From assembly GCA_027077895.1 (NCBI GenBank), contig JALWQZ010000041.1, positions 8,102-19,949 on the forward strand: 11,848 nt of DNA, given 5' to 3'. The stretch is from Microcaldota archaeon. Its GTDB lineage: Archaea; B1Sed10-29; WALL01; WAMD01. A program made the position numbers and the translations under genes. A model generated the notes under the pieces. It was given only the letters and a program-made list of their open reading frames with translations. It was not told the DNA's origin and did no database searches. This document shows, piece after piece, positions 1 through 6,967 of the stretch; within the stretch, counting starts at the first letter, position 1; every line of letters starts with the position of its first letter.

Positions 1-462
1 ATAGGTGGTGGCCCCGGGTTTGCCAAGTCAGATTTCAAGAAGTTCTGCGATGAGAATTATCCTGAACTTTCAAAGAACTTGATTACTGTGGATTTGGGCT
101 CTTCTGGACGTGCAGGTATAAATGAGATGCTCTCTAGGTCTGAGATTAGTAAGACACTGGAGGAGGCTAGGTTATCTGTGGAGACAAAACTTGTGAACAA
201 ACTTATGGAGGAGATAGGGAAGGGCAACCTAGCAACATATGGATTTGACCAGGTTAAGGAGGCCCTAGATTTCGGTGCGGTGGAAATTCTTTTAATGACC
301 GACAAATTCTTTTCAGATAAGCGGGAGGACTGCGAAGAGTTGATGAAAAAGGCAGAAGAAACAAGGGCGGAGATACACATTATAGGGACGGATTATGACC
401 CCGGGAAACAATTGCAGTCCCTAGGTGGGATTGCTGCGATTCTAAGGTTCAAAATTGACTGA
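1..462 (+). CDS. pelA: Pelota, C-terminal part (5' end outside window)
   Basis: C-terminal 153 residues of archaeal Pelota (Dom34), the eRF1-like protein that enters the empty A site of a stalled ribosome with aEF1A/Hbs1-like GTPase and ABCE1 and promotes subunit splitting. The frame is open from base 1, so the N-terminal Sm-like domain and most of the central domain lie to the left. Visible are a GGGPGFAKSDF segment from the end of the central domain and a complete eRF1 domain-3-like region with an EILLMTDKFF strand, HIIGTDYDPGKQL, and the ending SLGGIAAILRFK, which is characteristic of Pelota. The release factor aRF1 ends differently, and no GGQ motif is expected or seen in this part. The last 21 bases overlap the 3' end of the convergent taw3 gene. 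The family call is firm; only the N-terminal half is unseen. Confidence 0.93.
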   Translation: MGGGPGFAKSDFKKFCDENYPELSKNLITVDLGSSGRAGINEMLSRSEISKTLEEARLSVETKLVNKLMEEIGKGNLATYGFDQVKEALDFGAVEILLMTDKFFSDKREDCEELMKKAEETRAEIHIIGTDYDPGKQLQSLGGIAAILRFKID

Positions 463-1047
463 TTTTAATTCTTCTCTGAATTCCTTTCTAAACTCTTCTT
501 CGAACCTCTCCCATTGTTTTATGTTCTCTTCCATCTTTCTGTTTGCTTCATTCACTAGGATTTCTGCATATTTATCTGTTATCAAGACAGTATCCCCAAA
601 TTTTATTGGCACTTCCATCTTTTGGGTTCCCTCTATCTCTATCTGCACCCTGTTTGGCCTTATTGAGAATACTCCTCCTCGTTTTATCCCTGCCCTCGTT
701 TTCACATCAAGCAACCGGGAAGTGTGTTCCACGTTGTCAACTGAGACGTGCAGTATTAGTGGATCCACCTTGAACCAGATTTTCTTTCCATGTGTGTTAT
801 GTAGGCCATCAAGAAATTCGTCTAGGCCTATCTTTCTGTGCCACTTCCTCAGGAATTTAGATTCATTCTTCTTTCTACTGGGTAAATCCATTATAACTAG
901 TCTACCATAACATGAGGAACTTGTGGCAAAGAAGGGAATGGCGTTAATTAAATCCAAGTATGGTATCACTTCAACATCAACTAGGTTTTGTGCCTTCGCC
1001 TCTGCTAGACCATTCATTAGTTTGTTCTTTAGTTGATCCCACTCCAT
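442..1047 (-). CDS. taw3: Taw3/TYW3 wybutosine-pathway tRNA(Phe) methyltransferase
   Basis: 201-residue TYW3/Taw3 family protein. In archaea and eukaryotes this family N4-methylates the 4-demethylwyosine-type intermediate at G37 of tRNA(Phe), using S-adenosylmethionine, as a step in wyosine-derivative synthesis. Family landmarks are SSSCYGR (43-49; the usual form is SSCSGR), FKVDPLILHV (92-101) and AGIKRGGV (119-126). An acidic/basic, probably helical tail occupies about 168-197. Length is normal for the archaeal family. The ATG at 1047 follows the rfcS stop codon by 4 bases, so it is most likely the second gene of an rfcS-taw3 operon with no promoter of its own. The 3' end overlaps pelA by 21 bases on the opposite strand. 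A reader would expect Taw1 and Taw2 elsewhere in the genome; they are not in this window. Confidence 0.9.
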   Translation of the reverse strand: MEWDQLKNKLMNGLAEAKAQNLVDVEVIPYLDLINAIPFFATSSSCYGRLVIMDLPSRKKNESKFLRKWHRKIGLDEFLDGLHNTHGKKIWFKVDPLILHVSVDNVEHTSRLLDVKTRAGIKRGGVFSIRPNRVQIEIEGTQKMEVPIKFGDTVLITDKYAEILVNEANRKMEENIKQWERFEEEFRKEFREELKSVNFEP

Positions 1048-1051
1048 GGAA

Positions 1052-2014
1052 TCACTTCTTTGTTAGCAGTGCAAGTTCGGCTAGTAGTGCTTCTAACTGT
1101 AACCTCTCATTTGCGCCCTCTGTTACCCTGAAGTTAACTTCGCCTATCTTGTCTATTACCTCTAGTTTTACCTTGTCATCCAAATCCATGTCTACAACTT
1201 CTCTGTGCAGTTGCATTAGGATGTCTTCGGCAGAAAGTCCATACTCATACAATAGTTTGTCTAGTTGTTTTCTAGCGTCGGTGAACTTGCCTCTCATTGC
1301 TAGGTCCACCATCTTTCTAGCCTCCTCTGGCCTGGCTCTGCTAGACACCTTGTAGACAATGCCTTCGTCTATTTTTTTACTCAATATCGCAGCCACTTGC
1401 AGAACATTTATCGCCCGTCTCATGTCCCCCTCAGCAACATACACAATTGCGTCGTATCCATCTTTTGTAACCTCTAGATCCTCCTTCTTTGCAATGTATT
1501 CCAACCTCTTTTTTATGTCCTTATCAGATAGGGGCTTGAACCTGAATATAGCACACCTAGATTGTATTGGTTCGATGATCTTGCTTGAATAATTGCACGA
1601 GAGTATGAACCTACATGTCTTTGAGTATTTCTCCATCGTTCTCCTGAGTGCCTGCTGCGCGTCTCTAGTCAGCGCGTCTGCTTCGTCTAGGAATATGATT
1701 TTGAATGGAACCCCGCCGTATGGCATTGTCGCTGCGAAGTCCTTTATTTTCCCCCTTATTACGTCTATACCCCTTTCGTCAGAAGCATTTAACTCTAAGA
1801 AATTTCTAGTAACATCATCACCGTAGAGTTCGTGTGCTAGGGCCAGTGCTGAGGCTGTCTTCCCAATCCCCGCTCTACCCGCGAACAGCAGGTTTGGCAT
1901 GTTTTTTGACTTAACATACGCTTCTAGTCTTTCGGTTATCTCCTCTTGGCCAACTATTTCATTTAGCTTTTTTGGCCTGTACTTCTCCACCCAAGGGAGA
2001 TCTAGTTCTGCCAT
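1052..2014 (-). CDS. rfcS: Replication factor C small subunit (clamp loader AAA+ ATPase)
   Basis: 320-residue RFC small subunit. With the large subunit it forms the clamp loader that opens PCNA and places it at primer-template junctions, using ATP. Seen: the N-terminal LPWVEKYRPKKLNEIVGQ signature (6-23), Walker A GRAGIGKT (46-53), the ELNASDERGIDVIR segment (74-87), Walker B LDEAD (109-113), sensor-1 region SCNYSSKI (139-146) and the SRC arginine-finger motif (152-154). The C-terminal region is helical. Length is standard, with no intein, although inteins are common in archaeal RFC-S genes. Start choice: ATG at 2014 (MAELDLPW) is preceded by AGGAGGG at 2021-2027 with 6 bases between; ATG at 2020 abuts that Shine-Dalgarno and is less likely. 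The Walker A lacks the usual two prolines (GPPGTGKT). First gene of a leftward operon with taw3. Confidence 0.95.
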   Translation of the reverse strand: MAELDLPWVEKYRPKKLNEIVGQEEITERLEAYVKSKNMPNLLFAGRAGIGKTASALALAHELYGDDVTRNFLELNASDERGIDVIRGKIKDFAATMPYGGVPFKIIFLDEADALTRDAQQALRRTMEKYSKTCRFILSCNYSSKIIEPIQSRCAIFRFKPLSDKDIKKRLEYIAKKEDLEVTKDGYDAIVYVAEGDMRRAINVLQVAAILSKKIDEGIVYKVSSRARPEEARKMVDLAMRGKFTDARKQLDKLLYEYGLSAEDILMQLHREVVDMDLDDKVKLEVIDKIGEVNFRVTEGANERLQLEALLAELALLTKK

Positions 2015-2020
2015 TTTCAT

Positions 2021-2027
2021 CCCTCCT
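2021..2027 (-). promoter_or_regulatory. Shine-Dalgarno site of rfcS
   Basis: AGGAGGG on the minus strand, 6 bases before ATG 2014 but touching ATG 2020. It therefore favours 2014 as the start. It also shows that anti-Shine-Dalgarno pairing is available in this organism, although many neighbouring starts lack such a site. Confidence 0.6.
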
Positions 2028-2036
2028 AGACATAAG

Positions 2037-2045
2037 TATTTATAA
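2037..2045. promoter_or_regulatory. TATA-like box, possibly shared by divergent rfcS and UPF0145 genes
   Basis: TATTTATAA on the plus strand reads TTATAAATA on the minus strand, so it fits an archaeal TBP site in both directions. Its centre (2041) lies 27 bp from the rfcS ATG (2014) and 35 bp from the UPF0145 ATG (2076). A second A/T block (TTTTTATTAAT, 2051-2061) could serve rfcS instead and would give a leader that includes the Shine-Dalgarno. The whole divergent spacer is 61 bp. Confidence 0.5.
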
Positions 2046-2075
2046 CGGTGGTTTTTATTAATATTGGGGGATTGT

Positions 2076-2417
2076 ATGGCAGGCAAAAAGATTATCGTTA
2101 CCACAATGGATAGTATTCCAGGATATGAAGTATCAGAGTATGTTGGGTTGGTTTGGGGCACTAGTGTTAGGGCTAGATTCATTGGCCATGACCTGGTCGC
2201 CGTTTTCAAAACATTGGTTGGTGGGGAGGTTGACCCCTACACCAAGATGTCAAATGAGGCAAGGCTCAAGGTTATACAGAAGGTTGTCCAGAACGCAAAG
2301 CGTTTAGGTGCAGACGCAGTCATTGGTTTCAGGATGGGTTCTGCTCATGTTATTCCTGGGACGATTGAGATAATGGGATACGGAACGGCTGTGAAGTTGA
2401 AAAAGAAAAAGAGATGA
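2076..2417 (+). CDS. UPF0145 (YbjQ/DUF74) family protein
   Basis: 113-residue member of the UPF0145/YbjQ family, small proteins of unknown function found in bacteria and archaea. Recognised from the N-terminal TTMDSIPGYEVSEYVGLVWG segment (8-27) and the conserved GADAVIGFRM near the middle-to-end, followed by a GYGTAVKL strand and a Lys/Arg-rich tail. No signal peptide or membrane segment is visible. Start choice: ATG 2076 (MAGKKIIV) with GGGGG at 2066-2070, 5 bases upstream; a TTG at 2064 would only add four residues and consume that site. It is the first gene rightward of the divergent promoter and is joined to the next gene by an ATGA overlap, so the two are likely translated together. Whether it works with the following membrane protein is inference from coupling only. 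Confidence 0.85.
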   Translation: MAGKKIIVTTMDSIPGYEVSEYVGLVWGTSVRARFIGHDLVAVFKTLVGGEVDPYTKMSNEARLKVIQKVVQNAKRLGADAVIGFRMGSAHVIPGTIEIMGYGTAVKLKKKKR

Positions 2418-2797
2418 TAAGTATGGATAAGGGAAGCATTGTTGATTGGATTCTCATTATTGTGGGCTACTTGGTAACTCTTGGTGTTACCTACCATGTG
2501 GCTTGGGATGTTCCATGGCTTTTGATAATGTCGGGGATGTTTTTGCTTGGCATCGCGCTTTCCTGGTCATGGGAGAAATGGACAGGATACGATGTTTGGT
2601 ACTCTATCCTTGAAACAATATTTGCGTACGTGGCAGGTTTGTATCTGGTTTTAGGTGGCGCTACTTGGAGGGTTTTGGTAGGTAAGTGGTGTGGTATCCC
2701 CCCTTGCGTGCCGTTGTTCTGGCCGTTGCTAGTGCTCGTCATAGGGAATTTGACTTACATAGCCAGGCCATATTTTAAGAGAGCAATCCAAAAATAA
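2414..2797 (+). CDS. Hypothetical four-TM membrane protein
   Basis: 127 residues, not recognised. Four hydrophobic stretches look membrane-spanning: about 9-29, 33-51, 61-82 and 98-117. The protein is very rich in Trp (clusters at 31-35 and 51-56), with a short positive tail (RPYFKRAIQK). By the positive-inside rule the C-terminus is probably cytoplasmic, which with four segments puts both ends inside. Two cysteines (93 and 98) lie in the loop before TM4, on the predicted cytoplasmic/outer boundary. The ATG at 2414 overlaps the UPF0145 stop codon as ATGA, a classic coupling arrangement; ATG 2423 is an alternative that loses three residues. No catalytic motif is seen. Confidence 0.75.
   Translation: MISMDKGSIVDWILIIVGYLVTLGVTYHVAWDVPWLLIMSGMFLLGIALSWSWEKWTGYDVWYSILETIFAYVAGLYLVLGGATWRVLVGKWCGIPPCVPLFWPLLVLVIGNLTYIARPYFKRAIQK
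2771..2778 (+). promoter_or_regulatory. TATA-like box before the methylthiotransferase
   Basis: TATTTTAA inside the 3' end of the 4-TM gene, centre 27.5 bp before ATG 2802. No Shine-Dalgarno precedes that ATG. If active, it would start a transcript at or next to the start codon (leaderless). Confidence 0.4.
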
Positions 2798-2801
2798 ACC
2801 A

Positions 2802-4097
2802 ATGAGGGTTTACTGGGAATCTTATGGGTGCGCCGCTAACCAGGCGGACATGGAACGCATACTAGGTGTGTTGTACTCTATGGGGTTTACTAGCGTCAGC
2901 GATCCAGAGCGTGCAGACCTCATGCTACTCAACACTTGCGCGGTTAAGTTGACGACGGAGAATAGGATGATTTCTAGGTACAGATCCTTGTCTAAGTACG
3001 GGAAACCAATTATTGTCACAGGGTGCCTCCCTAGGATGAACCTAGATAGGTGCAAAGAAGATTGCCGTGGGTTTTCCGCCATTATAGATCCGAACAGTAT
3101 AGACAAGATCCCAGAGATAGTTAGTAGGGTTATGTCCGGTGAGAAGGGGATAATTGAGTTCAATGCGCCCAACATAAAAACCTTTAATCTCCCACACGTT
3201 TCGTTGCATAACTTCATACAGATTATCCCTATATCCTTTGGGTGCCTGGGTAATTGTGCGTTCTGTGGGGTCAAGAATGTTAGACAAAAACTAGTGTCTG
3301 TTCCAATCAAAGATATACGGCTGGAGTTTGAGAGGGCGATTAGGTTAGGCAAGAAGGAGATATGGTTAACCAGTCAGGATGATGCCGTGTATGGCTGGGA
3401 CATAGGGGCGAACCTAAACACCCTCCTAGGGAATCTGCTCGATGTCAAGGGGGAGTTTAGAGTTAGGCTTGGCATGATGAATCCAGGGGGTGCGAGAACA
3501 CTGGTTCCTAAATTGTTTGATTTTTTTAAGGATCACAGGATGTACAAATTTGTGCATCTTCCTGTTCAGAGTGGTAGCGATAGAGTGTTAGAGTTGATGA
3601 GAAGACAGCACACCGTCGGCGATTTTGTTGACCTAGTTGACGCATTCAGAAAGGAAGTTCGAGACATAACTATCTCCACGGATATAATTGTTGGGTTTCC
3701 AGGGGAGACAGATGATGACTTTGGTATGACTATTGATTTATTAAAAATGACCAAACCGGATATAGTCAATGTTTCAAAGTTTTATCCTAGGCCAAACACA
3801 GAGGCTGCGAGAATGAAGAAGATTCCGACAGAAGTTATATCTGAGAGAACTAGGGAGATATCTAGGCTTGTTGGTGAAATTGCCCAGGAGTCTAACAAAC
3901 GCATGGTTGGAAGGGAGGAGGTGGTCCTCGTCTCTGATCAGAAGGATGGGCAACCGGTTGGCAGAACACAGAACTACAAGCAGGTTTTTCTAGATGAAGA
4001 TGTGGACCTGGGGGATTTCTACCTAGTTAAAATAGTAGGTGCAGGCAGGCGTTCACTCAGGGGCAAATTGATAAGAAAATTTATTTACCCTGCATAG
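2802..4097 (+). CDS. Archaeal tRNA t6A37 methylthiotransferase (MtaB/CDKAL1 type, radical SAM)
   Basis: 431-residue MiaB-superfamily enzyme. Archaeal members of this group (e-MtaB/CDKAL1 clade) convert t6A37 of ANN-decoding tRNAs to ms2t6A. Three parts are visible. The UPF0004 domain has the three Fe-S cysteines C10 (SYGCAANQAD), C46 (NTCAVK) and C75 (VTGCLPR). The radical SAM domain has CLGNCAFC (C148, C152, C155), plus LTSQDDAVYGWD and the HLPVQSGSDRVLELMRR segment. A C-terminal TRAM RNA-binding domain covers about 371-426. Length is normal. The ATG is 4 bases after the previous stop codon, with no Shine-Dalgarno. The substrate assignment follows from archaeal origin and sequence pattern; MiaB proper acts on i6A, which archaea do not make. 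Together with Taw3 this makes two position-37 modification enzymes in one window. Confidence 0.92.
   Translation: MRVYWESYGCAANQADMERILGVLYSMGFTSVSDPERADLMLLNTCAVKLTTENRMISRYRSLSKYGKPIIVTGCLPRMNLDRCKEDCRGFSAIIDPNSIDKIPEIVSRVMSGEKGIIEFNAPNIKTFNLPHVSLHNFIQIIPISFGCLGNCAFCGVKNVRQKLVSVPIKDIRLEFERAIRLGKKEIWLTSQDDAVYGWDIGANLNTLLGNLLDVKGEFRVRLGMMNPGGARTLVPKLFDFFKDHRMYKFVHLPVQSGSDRVLELMRRQHTVGDFVDLVDAFRKEVRDITISTDIIVGFPGETDDDFGMTIDLLKMTKPDIVNVSKFYPRPNTEAARMKKIPTEVISERTREISRLVGEIAQESNKRMVGREEVVLVSDQKDGQPVGRTQNYKQVFLDEDVDLGDFYLVKIVGAGRRSLRGKLIRKFIYPA
4080..4087 (+). promoter_or_regulatory. TATA-like box before the six-TM protein gene
   Basis: TTTATTTA preceded by an A-run (AGAAAA, resembling a purine-rich BRE). 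Its centre is 26.5 bp before ATG 4110, the spacing expected if transcription starts at the start codon. It sits in the 3' end of the methylthiotransferase gene. Confidence 0.4.
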
Positions 4098-4109
4098 CAT
4101 AACTATACC

Positions 4110-4865
4110 ATGAATGTTTCCAAATTGATTTCTGAGTCGTGGGAAACTTATGAGAGGACAGTTGATCTTGTTTGGCCCCTAGGGCTTCTGGTCCTTCTAG
4201 TCTCTAGTTTTCTCATGTTGACGTCTACCTACATCTCTGGTGGTGCGGGTTTTGTTAAGTACCTTGATGTTATGTACTCCAACATTACTTCTGCTGTTAT
4301 AATCCTATTAGTTTCGGTAACCGGTTTGTTTATGTTCGCATTCCTGTCCGTCGGTGCCTCTGCAGTTGTCAAATACAGGAGGACCCTTGATGACCTCTCA
4401 TTTGTGAAGTTGGCGAATAGAGCAGTTAAGTATTCTGTTAGGGTGAGTGTTGGGTGGTTCTTCTTGGGCCTAGCGTCATTCATCATAGGTGTCGTGTTTG
4501 AGTACTTGAACGTGCCTTCAATATTTTTAGTTTTGACCTTCTTGGTATTGTGGTGGGGGGCCATATTCCTACCTCAGACCATTGTCCTAGAAGACCTGTC
4601 GTTCACCAGGGGATTTGCCAAGAGTATTAAGTACTCCATCAAGTACTGGCCTCACGTTCTTTTTTACTACCTGCTCGCTGCACTGTTCATTTTCTTGATA
4701 ATCCTGTCAGAGGTAGCACTGGAACAAATGCCATATTTCTATTGGACTGCCCCATTCATATCTGGGATTTTGCTCTTTCTAATTGTCGTTCCGTTCCTAG
4801 AAATCTTGAAGTGCGAATTTTACTTAGCGAAGAAGTACAAGATTACGTCCGCAGGGCTGAAATGA
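4110..4865 (+). CDS. Hypothetical six-TM membrane protein with internal repeat
   Basis: 251 residues. I do not recognise the family with certainty; the layout resembles archaeal integral membrane proteins related to YciC or the membrane domain of glycerophosphodiester phosphodiesterase. Six likely membrane segments: about 19-41, 58-86, 112-133, 136-158, 180-204 and 211-232. Two amphipathic segments that precede TM3 and TM5 resemble each other: TLDDLSFVKLANRAVKYSVR (92-111) and VLEDLSFTRGFAKSIKYSIK (159-178). This suggests an internal duplication of an amphipathic-helix-plus-two-TM unit; the N-terminus (KLISESWETYERTVDL before TM1) may be a third, weaker copy. The ATG is 12 bases after the previous stop, with no Shine-Dalgarno. 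No enzymatic motif is seen; a structural or lipid-related role is only a guess from such families. Confidence 0.75.
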   Translation: MNVSKLISESWETYERTVDLVWPLGLLVLLVSSFLMLTSTYISGGAGFVKYLDVMYSNITSAVIILLVSVTGLFMFAFLSVGASAVVKYRRTLDDLSFVKLANRAVKYSVRVSVGWFFLGLASFIIGVVFEYLNVPSIFLVLTFLVLWWGAIFLPQTIVLEDLSFTRGFAKSIKYSIKYWPHVLFYYLLAALFIFLIILSEVALEQMPYFYWTAPFISGILLFLIVVPFLEILKCEFYLAKKYKITSAGLK

Positions 4866-4871
4866 TTTAAA
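4865..4871 (+). promoter_or_regulatory. TATA-like box before topA
   Basis: ATTTAAA, centre 27 bp before the topA ATG at 4895, within the short spacer after the six-TM gene. There is no Shine-Dalgarno in front of the ATG (the preceding bases are AACCAGAG), which fits a leaderless start. Confidence 0.45.
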
Positions 4872-4894
4872 CAACTACTTGCATAAAACCAGAG

Positions 4895-6967
4895 ATGCGA
4901 CTAATCATTGCTGAGAAGGACAAGGCTGCTAGGCGGATTGCTGAGATACTGAGTGGTGGAAAGGTAAAAACAATAAAAGAAGGACGTGCCAGAGTATATG
5001 ATATTGGCGTTTTCGACGGCGAAGATACAGTCGTTATCCCACTATCTGGCCACATAGTTGATGTGGACTTTGATAAGGATTTCTCCAGTTGGAAGGACTC
5101 AAGTCTCTGGGACATAGTTGATGCGAATTTTGTGTATAAACCAAGTAGGCGGGACATCGCTAGATTGCTGGAGGAGTATGGCAAACTAGCAGAGAGGGTC
5201 ACAATCGCAACTGATTTTGATAGAGAAGGAGAAGCAATAGGAAGGGAAGCGTTGAATATAATAAGAAAAGTCAACCCGAATGTGAGGGTGGATAGGGCAC
5301 GTTTTTCAGCGATAACACCGAAGGATATAAAGGAGGCATTTAAGGACGAGAACTTGTATCCACTTGATGAAAACCTGGCTGATTCTGCTGATGCTAGAAG
5401 AGAAGTAGATCTAGCCTGGGGTGCAGTCTTAACTAGATTTGTTTCACTCACCAGTGGGAAACTTGGGAGAAATTTTTTGTCTGTAGGTAGGGTGCAGACT
5501 CCTACACTGGCCCTAGTTGTAAATTGTGAGAAGGAAATCCAGGCCTTTAAGCCGAAGCCCTACTGGGTGTTATCTGCTTTACTGGAGAAAAATTCCAAAT
5601 TTGAGGCGAAGTATAAAAAGGACAAAATCTGGGATAAGGCAGAACTTGATGGTCTGCTTGCCAAATTGGACGGCGCTAAGGAAGGAGTAGTGACAAAGGT
5701 CACAAAGCGTTCAAAGAAGTATTCCAAACCCACTCCTTTTAACACGAACGATTTTTTGAGGGCTGCTGCGAATATAGGTGTGCCTCCTGCCAAGGCCATG
5801 CAGATAGCCGAGAACCTCTACATGTCTGGGTATATATCATATCCCAGAACAGACAATACTGTTTATCCAAAAACAATTGACTTTAAATCTATCCTCCATG
5901 CATTGGAGGGTAGTCCAGAGTTTGGGGCTTTGGCTAGGAAGATCCTATCACAGGAGGAGATTGTTCCGAGTAATGGGAAGAAACAGTCAAATGACCATCC
6001 CCCTATTCATCCAACAGGCGTTGCAAAGAAGTCTAGTTTAGATCCGGCAAGTTGGAAGATTTACGAACTCGTTGTCAGACGTTTCTTTGCCACATTGGCC
6101 ACAGATGCAAAACTGAATGTTGTAAAGGCAGAAATTGAGATAGATGGCGTTGTATTTGTTGCCAATGGTCAGACAATAAAGGATCCGGGATGGCTTGAGT
6201 TTTATACGTACTCACAGACAAAGGAGAACAAACTACCAGAGTTGAAGGAACGGGATGTTGTAAAGGTCTTGAAGATCATACACCAAGAAAAACAGACGCA
6301 ACCACCGAATAGGTATACTCCTGCATCCCTCTTGAAGGAGATGGAGAAATTAGGCCTTGGTACCAAATCAACCAGGCCCACTATAATCCAGAAATTGCTT
6401 GATAGAGGGTATATATCAGGAACAAGGAACTATACACCTTCGAGTGTTGCATTTAAAGTCATTGAGACACTCGAGAAGCACGCTGAAAGAATCACAAAAC
6501 CAGATATGACCGCTAAACTTGAAGAGGACATGCAAAGAATAGCCGATAGGAAGAAGAGGAAGAGAGATGTTGTTGAGGAATCAAAGAAACTGCTTAGAGA
6601 AGCGCTGAAGCAATTGTTTGATAACCAGGAGGCGATAAAAAAGGAGATGAGGGAGGGTATTAAGGAGGATAGGCTGAAGAGCAAAACTTTAGGGCCATGT
6701 AAGAATTGTGATGGTGTTCTTGTTATTAGGGTTTCTAAGGCCACTGGCAAGAGGTTTGCGGCATGTTCTTCGTATCCAGACTGCAATGAGACGTGGCCAC
6801 TCCCGCAGAAGGGTTCGGTACAGCCAACAGGAAAGATATGCCCTCAGTGTGGGACGCCAATAATAAGAGTTACGGTTAAGAAGGGCAAGCGTAAGTACAC
6901 ATATCAGATGTGCCTTGATCCTAATTGTCCAACAAAAAAGGACTGGGGTAAGGAGAATGAAGGTTGA
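4895..6967 (+). CDS. topA: DNA topoisomerase I (type IA)
   Basis: 690-residue type IA topoisomerase, which relaxes negative supercoils by passing a strand through a transient 5'-phosphotyrosine break. The N-terminal Toprim domain begins LIIAEKDKAAR with the acidic E7, and carries the DFDREGE motif with D107, D109 and E111. The RVQTPTLALV segment follows. The catalytic tyrosine is in YISYPRTD (Y316, with R318). NDHPPIHPTG and GTKSTRPTII are further landmarks. The C-terminus carries two zinc ribbons: C602/C605 with C624/C630, and C649/C652 with C673/C678. There is no helicase domain, so it is not reverse gyrase. The architecture is complete and resembles archaeal TopA. The start is supported by the immediate Toprim motif and an upstream TATA-like box. 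Its last 11 bases overlap the next gene, so the two are co-transcribed. Confidence 0.95.
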   Translation: MRLIIAEKDKAARRIAEILSGGKVKTIKEGRARVYDIGVFDGEDTVVIPLSGHIVDVDFDKDFSSWKDSSLWDIVDANFVYKPSRRDIARLLEEYGKLAERVTIATDFDREGEAIGREALNIIRKVNPNVRVDRARFSAITPKDIKEAFKDENLYPLDENLADSADARREVDLAWGAVLTRFVSLTSGKLGRNFLSVGRVQTPTLALVVNCEKEIQAFKPKPYWVLSALLEKNSKFEAKYKKDKIWDKAELDGLLAKLDGAKEGVVTKVTKRSKKYSKPTPFNTNDFLRAAANIGVPPAKAMQIAENLYMSGYISYPRTDNTVYPKTIDFKSILHALEGSPEFGALARKILSQEEIVPSNGKKQSNDHPPIHPTGVAKKSSLDPASWKIYELVVRRFFATLATDAKLNVVKAEIEIDGVVFVANGQTIKDPGWLEFYTYSQTKENKLPELKERDVVKVLKIIHQEKQTQPPNRYTPASLLKEMEKLGLGTKSTRPTIIQKLLDRGYISGTRNYTPSSVAFKVIETLEKHAERITKPDMTAKLEEDMQRIADRKKRKRDVVEESKKLLREALKQLFDNQEAIKKEMREGIKEDRLKSKTLGPCKNCDGVLVIRVSKATGKRFAACSSYPDCNETWPLPQKGSVQPTGKICPQCGTPIIRVTVKKGKRKYTYQMCLDPNCPTKKDWGKENEG

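Noticed and set aside
455..910. Plus-strand open frames opposite taw3, and similar antisense frames opposite rfcS, topA, radB and cdc48
   Set aside because: They lack family motifs, have Ser/Leu-rich shadow composition and lie wholly inside genes with clear domain matches.
1052..2014. Intein in rfcS (and in topA or cdc48)
   Set aside because: Motifs are contiguous and the lengths are normal; no splice-block residues or homing endonuclease is present.
2015..2209. Long N-terminal extension of the rfcS reading frame to 2209
   Set aside because: It would run through the promoter spacer and into the UPF0145 gene on the other strand; the RFC-S family starts at MAELDLPWVEKYRP, and a Shine-Dalgarno sits in front of that ATG.
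6915..6956. Upstream TTG start giving 14 more residues to the NFACT-R protein
   Set aside because: The added residues only read through the second zinc ribbon of topA in another frame; ATG 6957 has AAGGAG directly upstream.
6000..6956. Search for a broken NFACT-N domain upstream of the NFACT-R gene
   Set aside because: The DNA encodes an unbroken topoisomerase with all zinc-ribbon cysteines; no NFACT-N-like residues were seen, so this is not a local frameshift pseudogene.
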